41,674 nt of DNA. Source: an uncultured Clostridia bacterium (GTDB lineage: Bacteria > Bacillota > Clostridia > UBA1381 > UMGS1253). A model generated the notes under the pieces. It searched no databases, was not told where the DNA came from, and saw only the letters and a list, made by a program, of their open reading frames with translations. The stretch lies in contig CALAUK010000160.1 in assembly GCA_937892135.1 (NCBI GenBank), positions 1 through 41,674 of the forward strand. The letters are read 5' to 3'. The position numbers were made by a program, and so were the translations under genes. Position 1 is the first letter of the stretch; every line of letters begins with the position of its first letter. Shown piece by piece: positions 1 through 6,875 of this stretch.

Positions 1-82
1 TCTCGATCTCGGGGTGATTGATGCTGGCGCGGAAGACCATGCGGCCGATGCGGCCGAAGCCATTGATACCGACTTTAATCAT
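1..82 (-). CDS. gap: Glyceraldehyde-3-phosphate dehydrogenase, N-terminal fragment (runs off the window)
   Basis: Only the first 27 codons are present; the gene continues past base 1. The translation reads MIKVGINGFGRIGRMVFRAS and onward, which is the NAD-binding N-terminus of type I GAPDH (glycolysis, cytosol), with the GxGxxG dinucleotide fold at residues 6-11. The start is taken as the ATG at 82-80 because a GGAG lies 7 nt upstream; an in-frame ATG at 94-92 overlaps that GGAG. The codons are notably GC-rich (CGC, GGC, ATC, GTC, TTC), unlike the AGA/CGT/GGA-rich genes elsewhere in the window. That could reflect strong expression or acquisition from a higher-GC donor. Its promoter appears to lie at 128-155. 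Confidence 0.9.
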   Translation of the reverse strand, partial: MIKVGINGFGRIGRMVFRASINHPEIE

Positions 83-127
83 TTTTTTCTCCATTGTTAT
101 TGGGTTTTGGATTTATGTCTGTCAGAT

Positions 128-155
128 AATATACACTTTTTTTTCCGGAAATCAA
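128..155 (-). promoter_or_regulatory. Putative gap promoter
   Basis: On the minus strand TTGATT (155-150) and TATATT (133-128) are separated by 16 nt, about 45 nt upstream of the gap start. The -35 lies inside the left arm and loop of the perfect inverted repeat 145-176. Confidence 0.45.
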
Positions 156-176
156 ACTTTTCCGTCTGATTTCCGG
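145..176. promoter_or_regulatory. Perfect 10-bp inverted repeat overlapping the gap -35 (candidate operator)
   Basis: CCGGAAATCA at 145-154 is exactly repeated in inverse as TGATTTCCGG at 167-176, with a 12-nt spacer. It covers the proposed -35 of gap, a typical place for a repressor site. The sequence does not match the Rex or CggR consensus I know, so the cognate regulator is unknown. It could also act as an RNA hairpin, but it lies upstream of the proposed gap transcription start. Confidence 0.4.
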
Positions 177-474
177 TGTGAAACCGCTAATGCCCTGGAG
201 TGGCAGCACCAATATTTTAGAGAACATTAAGCTCATCTGTGTCGATAGCGCATTTTTAATCTTCAATATTCTGTTTATTCTCGCATATATGATCGCATTG
301 TGCCAGAGCTGCAAGCCCAATCAGATCAACACAGAGGATAAAGAAGAACTGATTAAGCAGTTGGATGCGGCATTACAAAAAATGAAAAAAGTAAGATTTT
401 TGGAAAACAGGATAATAAAATATCCGAATAAAAAACTGATGCTCGGGGAAAAACTATATTCGGAGGTGAAAAAG
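177..474. other. No convincing gene; long open frame upstream of the Asn-rich ORF
   Basis: The plus-strand frame that becomes the Asn-rich ORF stays open back to a GTG at 178. The predicted stretch has one hydrophobic segment (about residues 22-45) followed by a Lys/Glu-rich helix. No Shine-Dalgarno sequence precedes the GTG at 178 or the internal ATG at 190, so I do not call it as coding. A membrane-anchored N-terminal extension of the Asn-rich protein remains possible. Confidence 0.35.
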
Positions 475-621
475 ATGTTAGAGAACAATAACAACAGAAA
501 CAATAACAACAATAACAACAACGAACAGCAGAAGAGAAACAACAATCAGAACCAGAACAACAACCAGAATCAGAATAACAATTCTGAAAAGAATAACGAA
601 AACAACAGAAACAATCAGTAA
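475..621 (+). CDS. Small Asn/Gln-rich low-complexity protein (48 aa)
   Basis: I do not recognise a family. The product is 48 residues, of which 29 are Asn and 7 Gln, with scattered Lys, Arg and Glu and no hydrophobic core, so it should be disordered and soluble. The start at 475 is supported by an almost perfect Shine-Dalgarno sequence (GGAGGTG at 462-468) with a 6-nt gap, among the strongest ribosome sites in the window, which argues for real translation. The same frame is open upstream to 178 without any ribosome site. The gene is divergent from gap and convergent with recA. Its TAA stop forms the first bases of the inverted-repeat segment 619-900. Asn/Gln-rich composition recalls gamma-type spore proteins, but I see no repeat unit like theirs and do not assign that function. 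Confidence 0.55.
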   Translation: MLENNNNRNNNNNNNNEQQKRNNNQNQNNNQNQNNNSEKNNENNRNNQ

Positions 622-696
622 AAAAAAGCCCTTGGCGGAACTCCTTAGGGAGAAATCGGTTTTGGATTGCTAATTTCCGCTAATAGTGCACAAAAA

Positions 697-731
697 AATA
701 CAGACATACATTAGTATGCCTGTATTTTTTA
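697..731. terminator. Bidirectional intrinsic terminator
   Basis: A 13-bp stem (697-709 with 714-726, one mismatch) closes a 4-nt loop and is flanked by a T-run on the plus strand and an A-run (T-run on the minus strand) at 692-698. It can end transcripts of the Asn-rich ORF and of recA, which converge here. Confidence 0.8.
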
Positions 732-874
732 TGTCTTCTCTAAGACGAAAATTATCTAATCCAAAACTGCAAGGCACTCAAAAACAGCGAGAAATCCTTG
801 CGGATTGCGAAATGTTTGTACACAGATATGCACCAAAATTGTGTTTCTTGAGCGGTTTATCCCTAAGGAGTACC

Positions 875-899
875 GCCCTTTTGAATGGGCTTTTTTTTT
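875..899 (+). terminator. Weak plus-strand terminator-like hairpin at the outer edge of the repeat
   Basis: A 4-bp GCCC/GGGC stem (875-878 with 887-890) and 8-nt loop are followed by nine T residues. The upstream GCGGT...TACCGC (852-876) could form an alternative hairpin. It faces towards recA on the plus strand. Confidence 0.4.
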
Positions 900-902
900 A
901 AA

Positions 903-1958
903 CTATTCTTCTTCAGAGTCAGCTTTGTTTAAAAGTTTTGCACGTGTAAGAGCTTCGATTTCTTCAGTGAATTCAGGATTTTGCTCCATATAAATTCTGA
1001 CATTATCTCTTCCCTGACCGATACGCTCGCCGTTATATGAAAACCACGAGCCACTTTTTACGATTATGCCAAGCTCTGTTGCAACATCTAAGATATTTCC
1101 TTCCTTTGAAATACCCTTGCCGTATAAAATATCAAACTCGGCCTCTTTAAAGGGAGGAGCAACTTTGTTTTTAACAACCTTTACGCGTGTGCGGTTACCA
1201 ACAATTTCACTGCCGTTTTTAATAGCCTCGATTCTTCTTATGTCAAGACGAACTGATGCATAGAACTTAAGAGCACGTCCGCCTGTGGTTGTTTCGGGGT
1301 TTCCGTAAATCACGCCAACCTTTTCACGAAGCTGATTGATAAATATTGCAACAGTGTTTGACTTGTTTAAAACACCTGCCAATTTACGAAGAGCCTGACT
1401 CATAAGCCTTGCGTGCAAGCCAACGTGAGAATCGCCCATTTCTCCGTCTATCTCGGCTTTGGGAACCAATGCTGCAACGGAGTCTATAACAACAACGTCT
1501 AATGCGCCGCTTCGAATTAAAGCTTCTGCAATTTCAAGCGCCTGCTCGCCTGTATCAGGCTGAGCAACGATAAGATTATCAATATCAACACCTAAATTTT
1601 TTGCATAAACAGGGTCTAATGCGTGCTCGGCATCAATAAACGCAACTTCGCCGCCTTTTTTCTGAGCCTCAGCAATAATATGCAGGGTAAGAGTTGTTTT
1701 ACCTGAAGATTCAGGGCCAAAAATTTCAACAATTCTGCCCTTGGGGATACCGCCAATACCTAAAGCCAAATCAAGACTCATTGAGCCTGTTGGAATAGAG
1801 TCAATATTAAGAGCGGGCTTTAAGCCAAGCTTCATAACAGAGCCTTTGCCAAACTGACTTTCAATATTCTCAAGCGCTGCATTTAACGCCTGCTTTTTCT
1901 GCTCGCTATCATTTAAAGCTCCAATGGGAGCATCTGCTTTTTTAGTTTTAAGTGCCAT
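903..1958 (-). CDS. recA: RecA recombinase
   Basis: RecA is the ATP-dependent strand-exchange protein of homologous recombination and the co-protease that triggers LexA self-cleavage. The 351-residue length is normal. The Walker A motif GPESSGKTT is at residues 81-89; the IDAEHALD segment, the Walker B strand (VVVIDSVAAL), the INQLREKVG and GGRALKFYASVRLDIRR blocks, and an acidic C-terminal tail follow in the usual order. The start ATG at 1958 has GGAAAGGA upstream with suitable spacing. A consensus promoter and a LexA box lie directly upstream, so the gene should be SOS-inducible. It is monocistronic here: the cinA-type gene upstream is on the same strand but is separated by the recA promoter. 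Its transcript should end at the terminator at 697-731. Confidence 0.98.
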   Translation of the reverse strand: MALKTKKADAPIGALNDSEQKKQALNAALENIESQFGKGSVMKLGLKPALNIDSIPTGSMSLDLALGIGGIPKGRIVEIFGPESSGKTTLTLHIIAEAQKKGGEVAFIDAEHALDPVYAKNLGVDIDNLIVAQPDTGEQALEIAEALIRSGALDVVVIDSVAALVPKAEIDGEMGDSHVGLHARLMSQALRKLAGVLNKSNTVAIFINQLREKVGVIYGNPETTTGGRALKFYASVRLDIRRIEAIKNGSEIVGNRTRVKVVKNKVAPPFKEAEFDILYGKGISKEGNILDVATELGIIVKSGSWFSYNGERIGQGRDNVRIYMEQNPEFTEEIEALTRAKLLNKADSEEE

Positions 1959-1988
1959 TTTAATCTATCCTTTCCTCTTGAAAATTTG

Positions 1989-2002
1989 CAAACAATAGTT
2001 CG
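1989..2002 (-). promoter_or_regulatory. LexA (DinR-type) SOS operator of recA
   Basis: On the minus strand the sequence reads CGAACTATTGTTTG, matching the Gram-positive SOS box CGAAC-N4-GTTYG. It lies 9 bp downstream of the -10 hexamer, covering the early transcribed region, where a bound repressor would block recA transcription. Confidence 0.75.
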
Positions 2003-2011
2003 ATTAATGTT

Positions 2012-2040
2012 ATTATATCTTATTTTTTTTAACTTGTCAA
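2012..2040 (-). promoter_or_regulatory. recA promoter
   Basis: Perfect consensus on the minus strand: TTGACA (2040-2035), 17-nt spacer, TATAAT (2017-2012). Transcription should begin near 2005, just before the LexA box. Confidence 0.85.
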
Positions 2041-2049
2041 TAGATAATT

Positions 2050-2523
2050 TTAAAAATTTTCATTTATGTGTTTTGTTACTATGTCGAATATAACAAGGCA
2101 AGCTTTTTTTCGTATTTCATCACGGTTTCCCGATAAAAGAAGTTTTTTTGAAAATGATTTATAACGGCTTTTAATGCCAACATAAACAAGGCCTACGGGA
2201 TTTTGATATTGGTCGCTGTTTGGCCCTGCAACTCCCGTTACCGAAACTGCAATATCGCAGTCTGCTTTTTTATAAAGACCGTCTGCCATAGAAGATGCCA
2301 CTTCGCCACTTACAACAGTATGCTTTTTTATAAGCTCGCTTTTCACGCCTAAAATCTTGTTTTTTGCACTTTCGCTGTATGTTACATAGCTTTCAGAAAG
2401 GACTGATGAGCTTCCTGAAATATCGGTTATGCTTTTTGCTAAAAGCCCACCCGTGCAGCTTTCTGCAAAGCTTATTTTAAGCCCTTTTTCTTTTAAAAGC
2501 GATACTAATTTTAAGCTTGTCAT
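2050..2523 (-). CDS. CinA C-terminal-domain protein, nicotinamide-nucleotide amidohydrolase (PncC-like)
   Basis: This is a stand-alone CinA C-terminal domain (157 aa). The family deamidates nicotinamide mononucleotide to nicotinate mononucleotide, recycling NAD; in many Firmicutes the domain is fused to an N-terminal pyrophosphatase domain (CinA), which is absent here. Recognisable blocks are SFAESCTGG near the N-terminus, the SGSS-VLSESYVTYS region, the VSGEVA block, and VSVTGVAGP followed by PVGLVYVG. The start is set at the ATG at 2523 because AGAAAGG lies 11 nt upstream; an upstream in-frame TTG at 2532 would overlap that site. The gene lies directly upstream of recA, the common cinA-recA neighbourhood, but each gene has its own promoter. 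Confidence 0.88.
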   Translation of the reverse strand: MTSLKLVSLLKEKGLKISFAESCTGGLLAKSITDISGSSSVLSESYVTYSESAKNKILGVKSELIKKHTVVSGEVASSMADGLYKKADCDIAVSVTGVAGPNSDQYQNPVGLVYVGIKSRYKSFSKKLLLSGNRDEIRKKACLVIFDIVTKHINENF

Positions 2524-2556
2524 AAAAACCAAAACCTTTCTGTTATGTCTTATTAT

Positions 2557-2585
2557 ATTTTACCATAATAAAAAATCTAAAACAA
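2557..2585 (-). promoter_or_regulatory. Putative promoter of the cinA-type gene
   Basis: TTGTTT (2585-2580), 17-nt spacer, TAAAAT (2562-2557) on the minus strand, about 30-35 nt before the start codon. Confidence 0.5.
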
Positions 2586-2631
2586 GGTTTTTTATTTAAA
2601 AAGGCAAGTGCGCAAAAATCTCGGCAAATGC

Positions 2632-2660
2632 TTGACGAAAAGGCATAAAAATGGTAAAAT
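2632..2660 (+). promoter_or_regulatory. Promoter of the ten-gene operon
   Basis: TTGACG (2632-2637), 17-nt spacer, TAAAAT (2655-2660). It is the only clear promoter I see before the run of closely spaced plus-strand genes that ends at the terminator at 12336-12367. Confidence 0.7.
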
Positions 2661-2714
2661 AAATAATTAAGGTTAATACTTGTTTTTAATGCGGATTAAG
2701 AATGGAGAATAGTT

Positions 2715-3581
2715 ATGTGGTTAGCTGATAAATGGTCAGATTATGAGCTTATAGACAGCGCAGACGGCGAGAAGCTTGAGCGCTGGGGAAATATTATTTT
2801 GCGCCGTCCCGACCCTCTTGCAGTGTGGAAGGATAAGGACAGTAATTTGTGGGACAATCCTCACGCATGGTATCACCGTTCAAATACGGGCGGAGGACAC
2901 TGGGAATACAGAAAAAAGCTTCCTGAGAAGTGGAGCATTAATTTTGAAGATTTGACTTTTCAGATTAAGCCTATGAATTTTAAGCACACGGGGCTTTTTC
3001 CCGAGCAGGCGGCTAACTGGAAATGGTTTTCCGAGCTTATAAAAAACAGCGGAAGAGAAATAAGGGTTTTAAACCTTTTTGCCTACACCGGGGGAGCGAC
3101 AGTTGCAGGCCTTGGTGCGGGTGCCAATGTAACTCACGTTGATGCGGCAAAGGGAATGGTAAACTGGGCAAAGGAAAATGTTAATGCATCTTCTCTTTCT
3201 GACAGAGGCGTAAGATATATTGTTGATGACGTTTTAAAGTTTGTTCTTCGTGAACAGAGGCGCGGAAAGCAGTATGAGGCTATTATTATGGACCCGCCGT
3301 CATACGGAAGAGGCCCGTCAGGCGAAGTGTGGAAGATAGAAAATGAGCTTTATTCACTAGTTGAGGAATGTGTGAAAATTATGAGTGATAAGCCTTTGTT
3401 CTTTTTGATAAATTCATACACAACGGGGCTTTCAGCATCGGTTTTAAATAATATTTTATCGCTTACAGTGAAAAAGAAATTCGGCGGAAAGATTTCTGCT
3501 GACGAGCTTGGAATTCCTATGAGTGCAAAGAAAGGACTTTGTCTTCCTTGCGGAATTTCGGGAAGATGGCAGGCAGAATAG
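2715..3581 (+). CDS. Class I SAM-dependent methyltransferase (RlmI/RlmK-like)
   Basis: A 288-residue Rossmann methyltransferase. The SAM-binding motif I VLNLFAYTGGAT is at residues 118-129, an acidic residue that should hold the ribose follows in the THVDAAKGM block (about 143), and the catalytic/target-base motif DPPSYGRG is at 193-200. The DPPxYGRG form and the FPEQAANWKW segment fit the COG1092-type family of 23S rRNA methyltransferases, but the PUA domain of RlmI is missing and the exact base target cannot be read. GGAG lies 6-7 nt before the ATG. It is the first gene of the operon, 17 nt before ecfA1. A cytosolic rRNA-modifying role is inferred. Confidence 0.8.
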   Translation: MWLADKWSDYELIDSADGEKLERWGNIILRRPDPLAVWKDKDSNLWDNPHAWYHRSNTGGGHWEYRKKLPEKWSINFEDLTFQIKPMNFKHTGLFPEQAANWKWFSELIKNSGREIRVLNLFAYTGGATVAGLGAGANVTHVDAAKGMVNWAKENVNASSLSDRGVRYIVDDVLKFVLREQRRGKQYEAIIMDPPSYGRGPSGEVWKIENELYSLVEECVKIMSDKPLFFLINSYTTGLSASVLNNILSLTVKKKFGGKISADELGIPMSAKKGLCLPCGISGRWQAE

Positions 3582-3598
3582 AAAAGAGTTAGGTTTAT

Positions 3599-4432
3599 AT
3601 GATTAAATGCGAAAATTTGACATTTGAATATGAGGGCGACGAGGACAGGGAAAAAACTGTTGTCTTAAATGGTGTTGATGTCAGCATAGAAAAGGGTGAG
3701 TTTGTGTGCATAGTAGGGCACAACGGCTCAGGAAAGTCCACCCTTGCAAAGCACTTTAACGCAATTAAGCTTCCTTGCGGGGGAAAGGTTTTAGTTGACG
3801 GGCTTGATACATCAGACGAAAATCTTCTTTACGAAATACGCTCCCGTGTGGGACTTGTTTTTCAAAATCCCGACAATCAGATTGTTGCAAACATTGTTGA
3901 AGAGGATGTTGCATTTGCGCCCGAAAACTTAGGCGTCAAGCCCGATGAAATAAGAAAAAGGGTTGATGAGGCTCTTCGTGCGGTTGGAATGTATGAAAAC
4001 AAAATGAGCGCACCGCACCTTTTATCAGGAGGGCAGAAGCAGAGGATTGCAATAGCGGGAATTTTAGCGATGCAGCCTGAATATATCGTTTTGGATGAGC
4101 CGACTGCAATGCTTGATCCAACGGGAAGAAAAGAAGTTTTAAAAACAATTTCAAAGCTTAATAAAGAGCTTAATATGACAGTTGTTCTTATAACTCACTA
4201 TATGTCAGAAACTGTTCGTGCTGACAGAATTTTAGTTATGAAAGACGGAGATATAATTTTAGAGGGAACGCCCCGTGAGGTATTTTCAAAGCCCGAAGTT
4301 TTGTCTTCGGCAGGGCTTGACGTGCCTCAGTCAGCGGAGCTTATGTATGAGCTTAAAAAAGAGGGAATTAATGTTCCCTCGGGTGTTATAGAGATTGAAG
4401 AATGTGTTGAGGAGATTTTAAAGCTGTTATGA
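3599..4432 (+). CDS. ecfA1: ECF transporter ATPase EcfA1
   Basis: One of two ATPases of the energy-coupling factor module that powers uptake of vitamins or metal ions through exchangeable substrate-binding S components. At 277 residues it carries Walker A GHNGSGKST (40-48), the Q-loop FQNPDNQ, the signature LSGGQKQR, Walker B VLDEPTAMLD and the switch histidine in ITHYM. The C-terminal helix region that docks EcfT is present. Its stop overlaps the start of ecfA2 by 4 nt (ATGA), indicating translational coupling. The order ecfA1-ecfA2-ecfT-truA is the conserved Firmicutes arrangement, though the usual rplQ neighbour is replaced here by a methyltransferase gene. No S component is encoded nearby. 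Confidence 0.95.
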   Translation: MIKCENLTFEYEGDEDREKTVVLNGVDVSIEKGEFVCIVGHNGSGKSTLAKHFNAIKLPCGGKVLVDGLDTSDENLLYEIRSRVGLVFQNPDNQIVANIVEEDVAFAPENLGVKPDEIRKRVDEALRAVGMYENKMSAPHLLSGGQKQRIAIAGILAMQPEYIVLDEPTAMLDPTGRKEVLKTISKLNKELNMTVVLITHYMSETVRADRILVMKDGDIILEGTPREVFSKPEVLSSAGLDVPQSAELMYELKKEGINVPSGVIEIEECVEEILKLL

Positions 4433-5271
4433 TAAGGTGCGAAAATTTAAGCCATATTTATCAGGCGGGAACGCCTTTTGAAAAAATGGCTTTAAAGAAA
4501 ATAAATCTTCATATAAAAAAAGGCGAGCTTGTTGCAATTATAGGTCATACAGGTTCGGGAAAATCCACCCTTGTTCAGCATTTTAATGCGCTGTATATTC
4601 CGACAAGCGGAAAGGTGTTAGTAGATGGGGTTGATACTTCGGATAAAAAGACAAAGCTTCTTGAAATACGCCGTAAGGTAGGGCTTGTTTTTCAGTATCC
4701 CGAGCATCAGCTTATGGAGGAGACCGTAAGAAAGGATATTGCATTCGGGCCTAAAAACCTTGGCATTTCGGGGCATGAGCTTGAAGAGAGAATTGAAATT
4801 GCTGCCCAAATGACGGGAATTAAAAAAGAATATCTTGATAAATCTCCTTTTGACTTGTCGGGTGGCGAAAAAAGAAGAGTTGCGATTGCGGGCGTTCTTT
4901 CGATGGAGCCCGAGGTTTTAGTATTGGATGAGCCTACCGCAGGGCTTGACCCATCGGGAAGAGACGAGCTTTTAACCCTTATTAAAAAGCTTAATGATAC
5001 GGGTATGACGATTGTTTTAGTGTCGCACAGTATGGAAGATGTTGCGCGCCTTGCAGAAAGGGTTATAGTAATTGATGACGGAGAAATATCTTTGGATGGA
5101 ACTCCCCAAGAGGTTTTTCGGGAGGGCGACTTTTTAAAAAGCGTTGGTCTTGATGTGCCCGAAATAAGTGAGATTATTACAAGGCTCAGGGAAAAGGGAG
5201 TAAATCTTCCCCCTGATATATACACAGTCAAAAGAGCAAAAGAGGAAATTTTAAAAATTCTTAAAAGGTAG
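4429..5271 (+). CDS. ecfA2: ECF transporter ATPase EcfA2
   Basis: Second ATPase of the ECF module (280 aa), forming a heterodimer with EcfA1 on the inner face of the membrane. Motifs: Walker A GHTGSGKST (39-47), Q-loop FQYPEHQL, signature LSGGEKRR, Walker B LDEPTAGLD, and VSHSM with the switch His. It begins inside the last codons of ecfA1 and ends 11 nt before ecfT. The FQYPEHQL form of the Q-loop distinguishes it from EcfA1, which has FQNPDNQ. Confidence 0.95.
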   Translation: MIRCENLSHIYQAGTPFEKMALKKINLHIKKGELVAIIGHTGSGKSTLVQHFNALYIPTSGKVLVDGVDTSDKKTKLLEIRRKVGLVFQYPEHQLMEETVRKDIAFGPKNLGISGHELEERIEIAAQMTGIKKEYLDKSPFDLSGGEKRRVAIAGVLSMEPEVLVLDEPTAGLDPSGRDELLTLIKKLNDTGMTIVLVSHSMEDVARLAERVIVIDDGEISLDGTPQEVFREGDFLKSVGLDVPEISEIITRLREKGVNLPPDIYTVKRAKEEILKILKR

Positions 5272-5282
5272 ATGTCTTAAAT

Positions 5283-6098
5283 ATGCTTAAGGATATAACT
5301 CTTGGTCAGTATTTTCCGGGAAGCTCACCGCTTCACAGAATGGATCCGAGAACAAAAATAATTATTACGCTTATATATGTTATCACGCTGTTTTTTGTTA
5401 AAAATTTCAGCGGTTTTGGCGTATTCTTTTTGTTTATTGCACTTTCGGTATTTGCATCAAGGATATCCTTTAAATTTGTTGTTAAAGGGTTAAAGCCTTT
5501 GTTATTTGTTATTGTTTTTACGGGACTTTTAAATATTTTTATGACAGGCGGAGAGACAGCCTTTACAATTCCTTACACAAATATAACGGCGACATGGGAA
5601 GGAATTAAGATGGCGGCGTTTATGATTTTAAGGCTTGTGCTTCTTATTTTCGGAACATCTCTTCTTACGCTTACAACATCTCCTATATCTTTGACAGACG
5701 GAATAGAAGCCCTTTTGTCACCTTTAAAAAAGATTAAAATGCCGGTGCACGAGCTTTCTATGATGATGACAATCGCAATAAGATTTATTCCTACAATTCT
5801 TGAAGAAACAGACAAGATTATGAAAGCACAGACTGCAAGAGGCGCAGATTTTAAGAGCGGGAATGTGTTTAAAAGAGCAAAGGCTCTTGTGCCGATTTTA
5901 GTGCCCTTGTTTATAGGTGCTTTCAGAAGAGCGGACGAGCTTTCTATGGCGATGGAAACAAGATGCTACAATGGCGGAGACGGAAGAACAAAGCTAAAAA
6001 GCCTTAAGCTTACGGCAGTTGACGGCTGGTGTTTTTTAATAAGCATATTGTTTTTAGCTTTCGGCACATTTACAGGATATATGAGCTTTTTAATATAA
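5283..6098 (+). CDS. ecfT: ECF transporter transmembrane subunit EcfT
   Basis: The 271-residue membrane subunit that couples the two ATPases to S components. It opens with the typical LGQYFPGSSPLHRMDPRTKI segment, followed by hydrophobic helices at about residues 26-75, 105-125 and a C-terminal helix near 245-268. The two short coupling motifs on the long cytoplasmic helices are visible: ARGADF (about residue 186) and METRCYNGGDGRT (about 221-233), the latter a common variant of the Ala-Arg-Gly motif. With EcfA1A2 it forms a group II (shared) ECF module, which serves S components encoded elsewhere. Confidence 0.95.
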   Translation: MLKDITLGQYFPGSSPLHRMDPRTKIIITLIYVITLFFVKNFSGFGVFFLFIALSVFASRISFKFVVKGLKPLLFVIVFTGLLNIFMTGGETAFTIPYTNITATWEGIKMAAFMILRLVLLIFGTSLLTLTTSPISLTDGIEALLSPLKKIKMPVHELSMMMTIAIRFIPTILEETDKIMKAQTARGADFKSGNVFKRAKALVPILVPLFIGAFRRADELSMAMETRCYNGGDGRTKLKSLKLTAVDGWCFLISILFLAFGTFTGYMSFLI

Positions 6099-6114
6099 AA
6101 AAGGTGGTGCGGAG

Positions 6115-6873
6115 TTGAAAAATATTGCACTGATACTAAGCTATAACGGAGAAAAATATCACGGCTGGCAGATACAGAATAATGCGGTTAGTGTATGTTC
6201 TGTTTTAACGGACGCGATAGAAAAAATTATAAAGAAAAAAGTTTCGGTCACAGGATGCGGAAGAACAGATGCGGGAGTCCATGCCATTAATTATGTTTGT
6301 AACTTTATGGCAGACACAAATATTCCCGAAGAAAAAATTCCGTGTGCCTTAAATTCAGTTTTACCTTATGATATAAGAGTCAAAAAAGCATTTTTTATTT
6401 CTTCTGATTTTCATTCCCGGTTTGATGTTATTAAAAAAAGATATGTTTATAAAATTGTGTGTGATGGCGTGGGCGATGTGTTTTCATTGGGCAGAGCATG
6501 GCAGATAAAGTATGATTTAGACTTTGAGAAAATGCAAAGTGCATGTAAGGCTTTTTTGGGCGAGCACGATTTTGCGGCTTTTCGTGCGACTGGTACTGAC
6601 ACTAAAACAAGCGTTAGAACTATTTACGATTTGCACCTTGAAAAAGAGGGGAATGTTATAACTGTTTCTGTGTGTGCAAACGGATTTTTATATAATATGG
6701 TAAGAATTATAGTGGGGACACTTATGTATGTAGGATGCGGAAAAATAGAGGCTTCAGAGATTAGTGATATTATAAAAAGCCTTGACCGCACAAGAGCGGG
6801 CATAACAGCCCCGCCTGACGGGCTTTATATGCACAGTGTAGAGTATGATAAAAAGTTTGGGATAGAGGTGTAA
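6115..6873 (+). CDS. truA: tRNA pseudouridine synthase A
   Basis: TruA isomerises uridines 38-40 of the tRNA anticodon stem-loop. At 252 residues it is of normal length, with the catalytic Asp52 in GCGRTDAGVHA (48-58), the KRYVYKI block, the HDFAAFRATG block and the late FLYNMVRIIVGTL motif. The start codon is TTG at 6115, chosen because AAGGTGG lies 7 nt upstream and the first residues MKNIALILSYNG match the family start. It is the expected last member of the ecf-truA cluster; the usual rplM-rpsI do not follow, and a membrane protein gene starts 2 nt later. Confidence 0.95.
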   Translation: MKNIALILSYNGEKYHGWQIQNNAVSVCSVLTDAIEKIIKKKVSVTGCGRTDAGVHAINYVCNFMADTNIPEEKIPCALNSVLPYDIRVKKAFFISSDFHSRFDVIKKRYVYKIVCDGVGDVFSLGRAWQIKYDLDFEKMQSACKAFLGEHDFAAFRATGTDTKTSVRTIYDLHLEKEGNVITVSVCANGFLYNMVRIIVGTLMYVGCGKIEASEISDIIKSLDRTRAGITAPPDGLYMHSVEYDKKFGIEV

Positions 6874-6875
6874 AA

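Larger units (their letters stand above)
619..900. repeat. Inverted-repeat intergenic element (about 280 bp), possible MITE-like or paired 3'-UTR element
   Basis: The left arm 619-659 and the reverse complement of 852-900 share an A-run followed by GCCC, then a block that matches at about 22 of 26 positions (GGCGGAACTCCTTAGGGA at 634-651 against the complement of 860-877). A second, inner pair lies at 659-680 and 746-767 (shared core GTTTTGGATT plus similar flanks), centred on the hairpin terminator at 697-726. The arms begin at the stop codon of the Asn-rich ORF and end just after the recA stop, so both convergent genes have the same element directly downstream. No protein is encoded. I found no further copy elsewhere in the window. 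Confidence 0.6.

Noticed and set aside
75..545. Minus-strand open frames opposite the Asn-rich ORF (Leu/Phe-rich translations)
   Set aside because: They are the antisense of the AAC/AAT-rich codons and of the gap upstream region, with no ribosome site and no recognisable product.
475..621. Trinucleotide/AAC repeat as a simple-sequence (phase-variable) tract rather than a gene
   Set aside because: The repeat is imperfect, with mixed AAC, AAT, CAG, AGA and GAA codons and no long identical run, and a strong SD precedes it; slippage-type phase variation is unlikely, though not excluded.
686..993. Short plus-strand open frames within the repeat element and over the recA 3' end
   Set aside because: No ribosome sites, overlap with terminator hairpins and with recA, and translations without family resemblance.
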